A stretch of DNA of 64,000 nucleotides from Variovorax ginsengisoli (lineage in GTDB: Bacteria; Pseudomonadota; Gammaproteobacteria; Burkholderiales; Burkholderiaceae_C), in contig NZ_RCZJ01000001.1 of assembly GCF_006438845.1 (NCBI RefSeq), positions 744,001 through 808,000 of the forward strand. The letters are read 5' to 3'. The position numbers were made by a program, and so were the translations under genes. A model generated the notes under the pieces. It was not told the DNA's origin, made no database searches, and was given only the letters and a program-made list of their open reading frames with translations. Below are positions 30,777 to 39,715 of the stretch, in pieces (the first letter of the stretch is position 1; each line of letters opens with the position of its first letter).

Positions 30777-31982
30777 TCAGCGCACCACGGCGATCTGCGT
30801 GCGAGCACCACCCTTGTAGGTATACAGCGTGAGCGCGCCGTTTTTGATGTCGCCCTTCTCGTCGAAGGTGATGGGACCGGTCAGGCCCTTGTAGTCGACC
30901 TTGCCCACTTCCGGCAGGTACTTTTCGGGGTCCGACGAACCGGCCTTGACCATCGCAGCGGCCAGCACTTGGACGGCGTCGTAAACGTAAGGTGCGTAGA
31001 TCTGAACGTCGACACCGTTCTTTTCCTTGAACTTCGCCTTCCAGGCGTCCAGAGGTGCCTTGAAGTCGCCGTCGACGCCGCCCGCTTCCGCGCAGACGAC
31101 CATGTCTTCGCCGATCGCGTCGCCAGCCAGCTTGGCCAGTTCGCCGGTGCAAAGGCCGTCGCCGCCCATGAACTTGACGTTCATACCGAGTTGCTTGACC
31201 TGCTTGAGCATCGGGCCGCCGACGGCATCCATGCCGCCGAAGAACAGCACGTCGGGCTTGGCGCCCTTGAGCTTGGTCAGGATCGCGTTGAAGTCGGTCG
31301 ACTTGTCGGTGGTGAACTCATGGCCGACGATGGTGGCGCCGGCTGCCTTGGCTGCCTTCTCGAACTCTTCGGCAACGCCCTGGCCATAGGCCGTGCGGTC
31401 GTCGATCACGGCGATGTTCTTGCCCTTGAGCGTTTCGACGGCGTACTTGCCGAGCGTGCCGCCCAATTGCGTGTCGTCGGCCACCACGCGGAACGTGGTC
31501 TTGAAGCCCTGGCGCGTGTACTTGGGGTTGGTCGCCGATGGCGAGACCTGCGGAATGCCGGCATCGCTGTACAGCTTGGAAGCGGGGATGGTAGTGCCCG
31601 AGTTCAGGTGACCGACCACGCCGTTGACCTTGCTGTCGACCAGCTTCTGGGCGACGGCCGTGCCTTGCTTCGGATCGGCGGCGTCGTCTTCGGCCAGAAG
31701 TTCGAATTTGGCGGTCTTGTCGCCGATTTTCACGCCCTTGGCGTTCAAGTCCTCGATGGCCATCTTCGCGCCGAATTCGTTGTCTTTGCCGAGGTGAGCA
31801 ATCGCGCCGCTGGTGGGTGCGACATGACCAATCTTGACGATCAGCGTTTCGCCGGGAGGTGCAGCAGCAGGTGCGGCCGCCGTCGGCGCCGGCGCAGCGG
31901 CGGGTGCAGCGGCTTCTTCTTTCTTGCCGCAAGCCACTAGCGTGAGAGCAGCCAGTGCGACCGCAGTCCATTTCATTTGCAT
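30777..31982 (-). CDS. branched-chain amino acid ABC transporter substrate-binding lipoprotein (LivK type)
   Basis: A 401-residue periplasmic binding protein of the Leu/Ile/Val family. The signal peptide MQMKWTAVALAALTLVACGKKEE ends in a lipobox (LVAC), so it should be a lipoprotein; an Ala/Pro-rich tether follows to about residue 45. The ligand-binding part begins TLIVKIGHVAPTSGAIAHLGKDNEFGAKMAIEDLN and includes LNSGTTIPASKLYSDAGIPQVSPSATNP, a typical hinge/ligand region. The GGAGG box sits five bases before the ATG at 31982. No permease or ATPase genes are adjacent, so it works with a transporter encoded elsewhere. The actual ligand is unknown. Confidence 0.9.
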   Translation of the reverse strand: MQMKWTAVALAALTLVACGKKEEAAAPAAAPAPTAAAPAAAPPGETLIVKIGHVAPTSGAIAHLGKDNEFGAKMAIEDLNAKGVKIGDKTAKFELLAEDDAADPKQGTAVAQKLVDSKVNGVVGHLNSGTTIPASKLYSDAGIPQVSPSATNPKYTRQGFKTTFRVVADDTQLGGTLGKYAVETLKGKNIAVIDDRTAYGQGVAEEFEKAAKAAGATIVGHEFTTDKSTDFNAILTKLKGAKPDVLFFGGMDAVGGPMLKQVKQLGMNVKFMGGDGLCTGELAKLAGDAIGEDMVVCAEAGGVDGDFKAPLDAWKAKFKEKNGVDVQIYAPYVYDAVQVLAAAMVKAGSSDPEKYLPEVGKVDYKGLTGPITFDEKGDIKNGALTLYTYKGGARTQIAVVR

Positions 31983-32011
31983 GGGAACCTCCAGAACATG
32001 TTGGATAGAGT

Positions 32012-32035
32012 AAATAAACCGGCTCCTCGAGCCGG
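32012..32035 (-). terminator. probable terminator after the 142-aa gene
   Basis: A 7-base stem (32019-32025 with 32029-32035) is followed on the minus strand by TTTATTTA. It lies between the upstream pepA-holC unit and the binding-protein gene. Confidence 0.6.
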
Positions 32036-32105
32036 GTACGACAGCAGAGCAACTTCCGCGCCGGACTGTGTTGGAAGCAGTCCCCCATGTCGAACCGGGC
32101 GCAGT

Positions 32106-32534
32106 TTAGCCGAAGGAAGAGGGCTCTTCGGGTGGGTTCGACCCGTGTTTTTCGCGCAATTCGTGGGCCAGGGATTCGGTCACCAGCGTGCGCAGAACGA
32201 CTTCGATTTCGCCACGCAGGCGCGGCACCATGGCGTCGAGCTGGACCTGCACCGCAGCGGACACCGCATCGCTCAGTCGCTCCTCGAGCGAGAGGTCGAC
32301 GCGCTGTAGCACGCGATGCAACAGCTGCTCTTCGATGGCGAGGCCTTCGAGTTCGGACAGGCGTTCGGTCGGTTGAAGAGCGACGGCCTCTCGCGGGTCG
32401 ATGGTTGGCACTGGCTTGTCGGCGTTGGCTACCGCACCCGCCGTCTGCTCGGCAGGCCCAGCGCCCTCTTCCGGCGCTTCGAGCACCGTAGTGAGCGTCG
32501 GCACGAAACGCGGCGGAGTGCGCGGCGCATTCAT
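32106..32534 (-). CDS. hypothetical protein downstream of holC (possibly DUF2486 type)
   Basis: A 142-residue protein. The first 55 residues are Pro/Ala/Thr/Glu-rich and probably disordered ([20 protein letters not shown]). The second half is helical (LAIEEQLLHRVLQRVDLSLEERLSDAVSAAVQVQLDAMV, RLRGEIEVVLRTLVTESLAHELREKHG). The N-terminal motif and its position after holC resemble a Burkholderiales family I recall as DUF2486; this match is from memory and unverified. The ATG overlaps the holC stop by four bases, so the two are coupled. Function unknown. Confidence 0.6.
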   Translation of the reverse strand: MNAPRTPPRFVPTLTTVLEAPEEGAGPAEQTAGAVANADKPVPTIDPREAVALQPTERLSELEGLAIEEQLLHRVLQRVDLSLEERLSDAVSAAVQVQLDAMVPRLRGEIEVVLRTLVTESLAHELREKHGSNPPEEPSSFG

Positions 32535-32971
32535 CGCGCAGCACCTGCCTGAAACTGGTGACGCGTGATCGCATAGCCGCGATCTGCGTAATGACGCCAG
32601 CGTGCCCTCGCCCGGTGCCTGTCCTGTTCGTCGTCGGTCACGATATCGATCAGGCGTTCGAAGCGCTCGAAGCCTGGGGGCACATGCGGCGCCAGATTCA
32701 ACAGGACCTGCTGATGCGGCGACGCGGACGCCTCGCCGTCCATCAGAACCACGGGCGAGCGCAACAGCAACGCGGGGTCCGCGCTCGCACGGCAATGCGC
32801 CACGAAGTCCACCGCCGAAACTTGCCAAAGGGCCAGATCGATGGCCTCGATCGTCTCTGGCTCGGCGACCACCACCACCCGCGCGCCGCGCGCACCGACC
32901 GCCTTGCGCAGCAGCCGGCAGGCGTAGTTCACCTTGTCAGGCGTGTTGAAGTGGAAGTCGATCTCGGTCAC
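32531..32971 (-). CDS. holC: DNA polymerase III subunit chi
   Basis: A 146-residue chi subunit, part of the clamp-loader complex that links polymerase III to single-stranded DNA-binding protein. Typical features are [36 protein letters not shown], the [16 protein letters not shown] segment near residue 50, and a C-terminal [13 protein letters not shown] end ([16 protein letters not shown]). The start is a GTG at 32969-32971 overlapping the pepA stop as GTGA. The pepA-holC order matches E. coli, where valS follows; here a 142-residue unknown takes that place. Confidence 0.92.
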   Translation of the reverse strand: MTEIDFHFNTPDKVNYACRLLRKAVGARGARVVVVAEPETIEAIDLALWQVSAVDFVAHCRASADPALLLRSPVVLMDGEASASPHQQVLLNLAPHVPPGFERFERLIDIVTDDEQDRHRARARWRHYADRGYAITRHQFQAGAAR

Positions 32972-34488
32972 GAGCTTGCGCGTGACTTGCGGGTTGCCTT
33001 GCGCGGCGCGGCAGGCGCGCCGCTTCCGTCGGCGGCGCGCGCCGTGAGGTAGCTCACCAGCAAGCCCACAGGGCGGCCGGTCGATCCCTTGGCGCCGCCG
33101 CTCTTCCACGCGGTGCCGGCGATGTCCAGATGCGCCCACGGAAAGTCGCCGACGAAACGCTGAAGGAATTTGGCTGCAACGACCGCACCGCCGGCGCGGC
33201 CGCCGATGTTGGCCATGTCGGCGAAATTGCTCTTCAAGCCTTCGCCGTACTCGTCGTCCATCGGCAGCCGCCAGCAGCGGTCTTGCGATTGCTCGCCGGC
33301 GACGTCGAGCGCAGCCGCCAGCGCATCGTCGCTGGAGAACAAACCGCTGCGGACACCGCCCAGCGCGACCACACAGGCGCCGGTAAGCGTCGCGATGTCG
33401 ATCACCGCAGCGGGCGAAAAGCGCTGCGCATAGGTCAGCGCATCGCAAAGAATCAGCCGCCCTTCCGCGTCGGTGTTGAGCACTTCGATGGTCTGGCCGC
33501 TCATGCTGGTGACCACGTCGCCGGGCTTGAGTGCCTTGCCGTCGTTCATGTTCTCGCACGAGGGGATCAGGCCGATCACGTTGATGGCGGGCTTGATTTC
33601 ACCCAAAGCGCGAAACACGCCCAGCACGCTGGCAGCGCCGCACATGTCGAACTTCATCTCGTCCATTTCGGCGGCCGGCTTCATCGACACACCGCCCGTG
33701 TCGAAAGTGATGCCTTTGCCGATCAGCACCACGGGCGCCGCGTCCTTCGCGCCGCCTTGATAGCGCAGCACGATGAAGCGCAACGGCTCCGACGAGCCTT
33801 GCGCGACCGAGATGAAGGAACCCATGCCGAGTTTGGCGACTTCCTTGGGGCCTAACACCTCGCACTGGATGCGCGGCAGCGTGCTCAGTTCCTGGGCGGC
33901 GCCGGCGAGCCGCGTTGGGGTGCAATGGTTGCCGGGCCGGTTGCCCCATTCCTTGGCCAGCTCGATGCCGGCCACCGTGGCGCTGGCTTCGGCAAAGGCG
34001 GTCTTGACCGCCGCAGCATCGGCCACGCCGATCACCAGCTGGCGGACGCTGCGCGCGTCGGCCTTGGGTTTGGTGGTGGTGTAGACGTAGCTCGCATCGG
34101 CCGCTGCCAGCACCGCAGCGCGCACGGCCGCGGCCTGCGCGTCCTGTGCGAACACGATGGTCAGGCGCTTGGGGGCGTTGGCCTTGGCCGCCTGGACGGC
34201 GGCGCCGACGGCGCTGCGCACTGCCGCTGCGCTGCCGTCGCCGATGGACGCGATGCAAACGCGCGGCGCCGCCACGCCGGATGGCCGGTACAGCGCCAAC
34301 AGCTTGCCCGCCTTCTGCGGCAGGTCGCCTGCCTTGCGGGCACCGTCGATGTGCGCCACCAGTGCATCGGAAGCGTTGGATTTCGAAGCCATGGCGGTCG
34401 TGCCGCCATCGGCGACGAGCACGATCAAGGCGTCCGTCTTTTCATTGGCCGCCTGCGCGGTGCCGAGGGTCTTGAGTTGAAAGTCCAT
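32968..34488 (-). CDS. pepA: leucyl aminopeptidase (M17)
   Basis: A 506-residue M17 aminopeptidase that removes N-terminal residues from peptides; some homologues also bind DNA in Xer recombination. The catalytic domain shows [19 protein letters not shown] (metal-binding Lys258 and Asp263, catalytic Lys270) and the family signature NTDAEGRL at 338-345. The N-terminal macro-like domain is Ala-rich. The ATG at 34488 has an AAAGGA box; the frame extends further to 34629 but across the divergent lptF start. It is cotranscribed with holC and lies only 22 bases from lptF on the other strand. Confidence 0.96.
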   Translation of the reverse strand: MDFQLKTLGTAQAANEKTDALIVLVADGGTTAMASKSNASDALVAHIDGARKAGDLPQKAGKLLALYRPSGVAAPRVCIASIGDGSAAAVRSAVGAAVQAAKANAPKRLTIVFAQDAQAAAVRAAVLAAADASYVYTTTKPKADARSVRQLVIGVADAAAVKTAFAEASATVAGIELAKEWGNRPGNHCTPTRLAGAAQELSTLPRIQCEVLGPKEVAKLGMGSFISVAQGSSEPLRFIVLRYQGGAKDAAPVVLIGKGITFDTGGVSMKPAAEMDEMKFDMCGAASVLGVFRALGEIKPAINVIGLIPSCENMNDGKALKPGDVVTSMSGQTIEVLNTDAEGRLILCDALTYAQRFSPAAVIDIATLTGACVVALGGVRSGLFSSDDALAAALDVAGEQSQDRCWRLPMDDEYGEGLKSNFADMANIGGRAGGAVVAAKFLQRFVGDFPWAHLDIAGTAWKSGGAKGSTGRPVGLLVSYLTARAADGSGAPAAPRKATRKSRASS

Positions 34489-34510
34489 AATCCTTTTCTT
34501 TCGCTCGACG

Positions 34511-35620
34511 ATGTTATTCCATTCCTCCTTGCGCAAAGAGCTGTCGCGCAGCTTCGGCGCCACGCTCGTCGTACTGGTCACCATCGTGATGACCATGATG
34601 CTGATCCGCACGCTCGGCCTCGCGTCCAAAGGCAGCGTGAACCCCTCCGACGTGCTGCTCGTGATGGCCTATACGGTGCTCGGCTACATGCCGACCATCC
34701 TGAGCCTGAGCCTTTTCGTCGCCATCGTGGGCACGCTCTCGCGCATGTACCGCGACAGCGAAATGGTGATCTGGTTTTCCAGCGGCCGCGGCCTCGTCGA
34801 CTTCGTGCTGCCGCTGTTTCGCTTCGCGTGGCCGGTGCTGCTCATGATCGCTGCGCTCGCTTTGGTCGGTTGGCCATGGGCGAACGCCCAGACCCAGGGT
34901 ATGCGCGAGCAATACGAACGCCGCGGCGACCTCGAGCGGATCGCACCCGGCGAGTTCCGCGAATCGTCCGGGCGCAACCGTGTGTTCTTCATCGACAAGG
35001 ACACGCCTGACAGTGCCACCGCCAACAACGTGTTCATCTCATCGATCGAGCGCAACCTGCAGATCATCACTTCGGCGCGCAGCGGTCGCATCGAAAGCCA
35101 GGGCGATACGCGCTACCTGATGCTCAACAACGGCCAGCGTCTGGAGCGGTCGCTCGATGAAAAGAGCTTGAAGATCAGCGAGTTCGACACCTACGGCGCC
35201 AAGGTCGGCAGCGACGTGGCCACGGCCTCCGACGCGACCCCGTTGCGGGCACGGCCGACCTTGCAGCTGATCGCGGACCCGACATCCGCCAACCTTGGCG
35301 AATTGGCTTGGCGCGTCGGCCTTCTGTTCGCGGGCGCGAATTTCGTGCTGCTGGCGCTGACGTTGTCCAACGTGAACCCGCGCGTCGGACGCAGTGGCAA
35401 CCTGCTGCTCGCGCTGTTTGCCTTCGTGGTCTATTTCAACCTGCTGAACCTGGGCCAGAGCTGGATCGGCTCGGGCCGCATCGGCATGGTCAGCTTCCTG
35501 CTGGCGCTGCACGGAGGCATCTTGCTGGCTTCGATGCTCTGGCTGGCCAAACGCAACAACAACTGGGGCTTGCGCGCGCGCCGTGCGGCCTCGCCCTCGC
35601 TGCCGGTGCACCGCACGTGA
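34511..35620 (+). CDS. lptF: LPS export permease LptF
   Basis: A 369-residue inner-membrane protein of the LptB2FG transporter that extracts lipopolysaccharide from the inner membrane. Three N-terminal helices ([68 protein letters not shown]) are followed by a periplasmic beta-jellyroll (about 115-260) and three C-terminal helices from about residue 270. The coupling-helix region after the second helix ([16 protein letters not shown]) matches the family. It overlaps lptG as GTGA and is divergent from pepA, the same arrangement as in E. coli. Confidence 0.95.
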   Translation: MLFHSSLRKELSRSFGATLVVLVTIVMTMMLIRTLGLASKGSVNPSDVLLVMAYTVLGYMPTILSLSLFVAIVGTLSRMYRDSEMVIWFSSGRGLVDFVLPLFRFAWPVLLMIAALALVGWPWANAQTQGMREQYERRGDLERIAPGEFRESSGRNRVFFIDKDTPDSATANNVFISSIERNLQIITSARSGRIESQGDTRYLMLNNGQRLERSLDEKSLKISEFDTYGAKVGSDVATASDATPLRARPTLQLIADPTSANLGELAWRVGLLFAGANFVLLALTLSNVNPRVGRSGNLLLALFAFVVYFNLLNLGQSWIGSGRIGMVSFLLALHGGILLASMLWLAKRNNNWGLRARRAASPSLPVHRT

Positions 35621-36726
35621 AGACCATCCGCCGACTGATCTACAGCGAGGTACTCAAGGCCGTGGCCTTCGTGACCCTCGGCTTTCTCGCCCTCTTCTTC
35701 TTCTTTGACTTCGTCGACGAACTCGGCGACATCGGCAAGCCGGGCAACGTGGGATACGGCGGCGCGCAGGCGCTGGCCTATGTCACGCTGCTGATTCCGA
35801 GTCACTTGTACGAGTTGCTGCCCATCGCAGTGCTGATCGGCACCATCTTCGTGATGGCTCGGCTCGCCCAGAGCTCCGAGTACACCATCCTGCGCACCAG
35901 TGGCCTCGGGCCGTGGCGCGCCCTGCGCTCGCTGTTGGTGCTGGGTGCCGGCTTCGTGGTGCTGACCTTCGCGGTCGGTGATTACCTGGCGCCCATCGCC
36001 GACCGGACGGCGCAGACGCTCAAGGCCCGGTTTCGCGGCGACATCCTCGCCACGACCGGCGCCACGGGCGCTTGGCTGAAAGAGCGTCAAGGCGCGATGT
36101 CGTATGCAGTCAACGTGTCGGCCATGAGCCGCAACGGCACGCTGGCGTCGCCGCGCATCTTTGAATTCGACGACAAGGGTTTCGTGGCGACTCAGACGCT
36201 GGCGACCTCGGCGCGCATCGTCGACGGCGCCTGGATTCTTAGCGGGGCCGAGCGTCAGCAGTACGACACGCGAGACGACGACAAGGCGCGCGTGGTCACC
36301 ACCCAGCTGACCGAATTTCGCTGGCCGACGTCGCTCACCAGCGAAATGGTGTCGGTGGCGCTCCTCAAGCCGGAGCGCATGCGCACGCTCGACCTGTACG
36401 ACTACATCGGCCACCTCGAAGCCAACGGACAGACGGCGCAGCGCTACGAGATCCAGTTCTGGCGCAAGGTGTTCTATCCGCTGTCGTGTCTGGTGATGGT
36501 GGTGTTGGCACTGCCATTCGCCTACCTGCACTTCCGCCAGAGCGGCGTGACGACGTACGTCTTCGGTGGCGTGCTGATCGGAATCAGCTTCTTCCTGCTG
36601 AACAACGTCTTCGGCTACATCGGCAATCTGAGCCACTGGATGCCCTGGCTCACTGCAGCGGCGCCGGGCTTGATATACACCCTGCTCTCCCTGGCCGCTT
36701 TCGGGTGGCTGGTGCTCAGGCGCTAG
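35617..36726 (+). CDS. lptG: LPS export permease LptG
   Basis: A 369-residue partner of LptF with the same design. The N-terminus [39 protein letters not shown] is typical of LptG. Next comes a jellyroll domain and C-terminal helices with the segment PFAYLHFRQSGVTTYVFGGVLIGISFFLLNNVFGYIG. The start is a GTG at 35617 in the GTGA overlap with lptF, so equal amounts of the two permeases are likely made by coupled translation. Confidence 0.95.
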   Translation: MKTIRRLIYSEVLKAVAFVTLGFLALFFFFDFVDELGDIGKPGNVGYGGAQALAYVTLLIPSHLYELLPIAVLIGTIFVMARLAQSSEYTILRTSGLGPWRALRSLLVLGAGFVVLTFAVGDYLAPIADRTAQTLKARFRGDILATTGATGAWLKERQGAMSYAVNVSAMSRNGTLASPRIFEFDDKGFVATQTLATSARIVDGAWILSGAERQQYDTRDDDKARVVTTQLTEFRWPTSLTSEMVSVALLKPERMRTLDLYDYIGHLEANGQTAQRYEIQFWRKVFYPLSCLVMVVLALPFAYLHFRQSGVTTYVFGGVLIGISFFLLNNVFGYIGNLSHWMPWLTAAAPGLIYTLLSLAAFGWLVLRR

Positions 36727-36728
36727 CG

Positions 36729-37100
36729 ATGAAGACGCTTCACTCCGCAGTGATCGTCTTTGCGCATGGTTCTCGCGATGCGCGATGGCGCGAGCCCGTG
36801 GAAGCCGTGGCACGCCGCATGGCGGAACTGAGCCCGGAGGTGGCCGTGGCCTGTGCGTATCTCGAACTGGTCACGCCCGACCTCCCGACCGCCGTCGAGC
36901 GACTGGTGGCCGACGGCGCCCGTGCCGTGCACGTGGTGCCGCTCTTCCTCGGCGTGGGCAAGCATGTCCGCGAAGACTTGCCACGCCTCGTCGATGAACT
37001 GCGCGCCCGTCATCAAGACGTCGATTTCTCCCTGGCACCGGCGGTCGGCGAGACGCCCGAGGTGGTCGATCTGTTGGCCCGAATCGCACTTCGAACCTGA
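36729..37100 (+). CDS. CbiX/SirB-like sirohydrochlorin chelatase
   Basis: A 123-residue small chelatase-fold protein. It begins LHSAVIVFAHGSRDARWREPVEAVARRM, where the histidine of AHGSRD is the expected metal-binding residue, and continues VHVVPLFLGVGKHVREDLPRLVDEL, with a second conserved histidine. These single-domain CbiX (CbiXS) proteins insert iron or cobalt into sirohydrochlorin for siroheme or cobalamin. Its place just upstream of cysB, the sulfur-assimilation regulator, fits siroheme supply for sulfite reductase; that is inference. It starts two bases after the lptG stop. Confidence 0.85.
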   Translation: MKTLHSAVIVFAHGSRDARWREPVEAVARRMAELSPEVAVACAYLELVTPDLPTAVERLVADGARAVHVVPLFLGVGKHVREDLPRLVDELRARHQDVDFSLAPAVGETPEVVDLLARIALRT

Positions 37101-37162
37101 GGCCGGCGCAGATCGATAGACCGCGAAGGCATAATGAATACCGCAATAAGACGGAATTTGTT

Positions 37163-38104
37163 ATGAATCTTCATCAATTCAAGTTCGTGCAGGAAGCAGT
37201 CCGCCGGAACCTGAACCTCACCGAGGCCGCCAAGGCACTGCACACCTCGCAGCCGGGCGTGTCGAAGGCGATCATCGAACTCGAAGAAGAACTGGGCGTC
37301 GAAATCTTCGCGCGGCACGGCAAACGGCTCAAACGTGTGACGGAGCCTGGTCAGCATGTGATCGCCAGCATTGAACTGATCATGCGCGAGGTTGGCAACC
37401 TCAAGCGCATCGGCGAACAGTTCAGCGCGCAGGACAGCGGAACGCTCTCCATCGCAACCACCCACACGCAAGCGCGCTACGTGTTACCGGTGCCCGTGGC
37501 GAAGTTGCGCGAGGCCTATCCGAAGGTCAACGTCAGCCTGCACCAGGGCTCGCCCGACCAAGTCGCCCGCATGTTGATCGACGAGATCGCCGAGATTGGC
37601 ATCGCGACCGAGTCGCTCGCCGACTACGCCGAGCTTGTCACCCTGCCGTGCTACGAATGGCAGCATGTGTTGGTGCTCCCGAAGGACCACCCGCTGGCGG
37701 CCAAGGAGCGCGTGTCGCTCGAAGACTTGGCAAGCGAGCCGATCATCACCTACCACCCGTCGTTCACCGGCCGCACGCGCATCGACCATGCCTTCGCGCA
37801 GAAGAAGCTCACGCCGCGCATCGCGCTCGAGGCGATCGATTCGGATGTGATCAAGACCTACGTGCGGCTTGGACTGGGTATCGGCATCGTCGCCGAGATG
37901 GCCGTGCGCGACAGCACCAACGACGACCTGGTGGTGAAGCCGATGGGCCAGATCTTTGGTCAGAACATCGCGCGCATCGCCTTCAAGCGCAGCGCCTATC
38001 TGCGCAACTTCGTCTTCACCTTCGCCGAGTTGCTGAGCGACCGGTTGGACCGCAATCTGATCGCCAAGGCGCTGAGCGGCCAGCAACAGGACTACGAGCT
38101 CTGA
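37163..38104 (+). CDS. cysB: LysR-type regulator CysB
   Basis: A 313-residue LysR-type regulator of the CysB/Cbl group. The N-terminal helix-turn-helix is distinctive (MNLHQFKFVQEAVRRNLNLTEAAKALHTSQPGVSKAI), as is ARHGKRLKRVTEPGQ. The effector domain has the CysB-type TTHTQARYVLP near residue 100 and HPSFTGRTRIDHAF near 198. CysB activates cysteine and sulfate assimilation genes in response to N- or O-acetylserine. A CATAATG hexamer lies at about 37130, but a full promoter cannot be assigned. Confidence 0.93.
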   Translation: MNLHQFKFVQEAVRRNLNLTEAAKALHTSQPGVSKAIIELEEELGVEIFARHGKRLKRVTEPGQHVIASIELIMREVGNLKRIGEQFSAQDSGTLSIATTHTQARYVLPVPVAKLREAYPKVNVSLHQGSPDQVARMLIDEIAEIGIATESLADYAELVTLPCYEWQHVLVLPKDHPLAAKERVSLEDLASEPIITYHPSFTGRTRIDHAFAQKKLTPRIALEAIDSDVIKTYVRLGLGIGIVAEMAVRDSTNDDLVVKPMGQIFGQNIARIAFKRSAYLRNFVFTFAELLSDRLDRNLIAKALSGQQQDYEL

Positions 38105-38231
38105 GCTCGCTCCCGAGGCGTCGCGCCCGTCGTGTCATGCGCGCCTTCCCTCTTTCGGGGCGACACCGGACGCCCGGCGAAGCCGGTTCCTCGGCGTCTC
38201 ACGAAACCACGAATCATCGATCCCGACCACC

Positions 38232-39404
38232 ATGAGCACCGTTCCAGCATCTTCTCGCACGCCCGCCATCGGCACCAAGTTCCCCGCCATGGGCACCACC
38301 ATCTTCACCGTGATGTCGGCGCTGGCCGCCGAAACGAACGCGGTCAACCTGGGTCAGGGTTTTCCGGATTTCAACTGCGACCCGACGCTGCTCGCGGACG
38401 TGAGCGCGGCGATGGCCGCCGGCCACAACCAATACCCGCCGATGCCCGGCGTGTTGTCGCTGCGCCAAGCCATGGCCGCCAAGATCGAGGCGCTCTACGG
38501 TCGGCGCTATGACGCCAACAGCGAGATCACGGTCACCGCCGGCGCCACACAGGCCATCATCACCGCGGTGCTCGCCATCGTTCGCCCCGGCGACGAGGTG
38601 ATCGTGCTCGAGCCCTGCTACGACAGCTACGTGCCCAACATCGAGTTGGCCGGCGGTGTGGTGGTGCGCGTGCCACTCACACCAGGCACCTTCCGCCCTG
38701 ACTTCGCGAAGATCGGCGCGGCGATCACGCCCAAGACGCGCGCGATCATCGTCAACACACCGCACAACCCCAGCGCCACCGTGTGGACCGCCGCGGAGAT
38801 GCGTACGCTCGAGGAACTGCTTGCCCCCACCGACGTGCTGGTGATCAGCGACGAGGTTTACGAGCACATGGTGTTCGACGGTGCAGCACACGAAAGCGTC
38901 GCGCGCTATCCCGGGCTCGCCGCGCGCAGCTTCATCGTGAGCAGCTTCGGCAAGACCTACCACGTGACCGGTTGGAAAGTCGGCACAGTCGCGGCGCCCG
39001 CCGTGCTGACCGCCGAGTTTCGCAAGGTGCACCAGTTCAACGTGTTCACCGTCAACACGCCGATGCAGCATGCGCTGGCTCGCTACATGGACGACGCGGC
39101 GCCGTACCTTGAACTGCCCGCCTTCTACCAGCGCAAGCGCGACCTGTTCGCCGCCGGCCTGGCCAAGACCCGCTTCAAGCTGCTCCCGAGCGGCGGGACG
39201 TACTTCCAGTGCGTCGACATCACGGCCGTGAGCGAACTGCGCGAAGCCGAATTCTGCCAATGGCTCACCCGGGAGATCGGCGTGGCCGCCATCCCGCTGT
39301 CGGCCTTCTATGGCAGTGGCTTCGACCAACGCGTGGTGCGCTTCTGCTTCGCCAAGCAGGACGAAACGTTGAACCGCGCGCTCGAGCGACTGGCGAAGCT
39401 CTGA
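38232..39404 (+). CDS. class I/II aminotransferase (methionine/kynurenine aminotransferase-like)
   Basis: A 390-residue PLP-dependent aminotransferase. It shows NLGQGFPDFNCDPTL near residue 38, the PLP-phosphate turn AGATQAI near 105, the NPHNPS-type NTPHNPSATVW near 175, SDEVYEHMVFDG near 210, and the Schiff-base lysine in SSFGKTYHVTGWKVG near residue 240. The CysB neighbour and its likeness to YbdL suggest methionine or aromatic/kynurenine transamination, with the exact substrate open. It is 127 bases after cysB, so it may have its own promoter. Confidence 0.85.
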   Translation: MSTVPASSRTPAIGTKFPAMGTTIFTVMSALAAETNAVNLGQGFPDFNCDPTLLADVSAAMAAGHNQYPPMPGVLSLRQAMAAKIEALYGRRYDANSEITVTAGATQAIITAVLAIVRPGDEVIVLEPCYDSYVPNIELAGGVVVRVPLTPGTFRPDFAKIGAAITPKTRAIIVNTPHNPSATVWTAAEMRTLEELLAPTDVLVISDEVYEHMVFDGAAHESVARYPGLAARSFIVSSFGKTYHVTGWKVGTVAAPAVLTAEFRKVHQFNVFTVNTPMQHALARYMDDAAPYLELPAFYQRKRDLFAAGLAKTRFKLLPSGGTYFQCVDITAVSELREAEFCQWLTREIGVAAIPLSAFYGSGFDQRVVRFCFAKQDETLNRALERLAKL

Positions 39405-39518
39405 CACGGGCTGTAGGCATGACCTGACCGGGGGAGGCGCCGCCCGGCCTAGGCCCGGCGTGCTCCGGCAGCGACGATCAGTGTTCATTACAAAGCCTGA
39501 GGGCGTTAGGAGAAGCTG

Positions 39519-39671
39519 ATGTCGACGATTCTGATTGTCATTCTGATTTTGTTGCTGATCGGCGTTCTGCCCACGTGGGGACACAGCCGTAGCTGGGGCT
39601 ACGGTCCGAGCGGTGGACTAGGGCTCGTGCTGGTCGTGGTCATCGTGCTGCTCGTCATGGGTCGCATTTAG
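39519..39671 (+). CDS. DUF3309 family membrane peptide
   Basis: A 50-residue peptide with two hydrophobic segments (STILIVILILLLIGVLP at the N-terminus and GLVLVVVIVLLVMG at the C-terminus) joined by WGHSRSWGYGPSG. This is the DUF3309 pattern, common in betaproteobacteria and of unknown function. An AGGAG box (in TTAGGAGAAGCTG) precedes the ATG. It is closed by a strong terminator directly after the stop. Confidence 0.88.
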   Translation: MSTILIVILILLLIGVLPTWGHSRSWGYGPSGGLGLVLVVVIVLLVMGRI

Positions 39672-39692
39672 GTCTGCGCTGCGCAATGAAAG

Positions 39693-39715
39693 AACCCGCT
39701 TCGGCGGGTTTTTTT
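39693..39715 (+). terminator. intrinsic terminator of the DUF3309 gene
   Basis: A 7-base stem with a UUCG tetraloop (39693-39699 and 39704-39710) is followed by T5. The convergent hrpA stop codon (39714-39716) overlaps the T-run. Confidence 0.9.
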
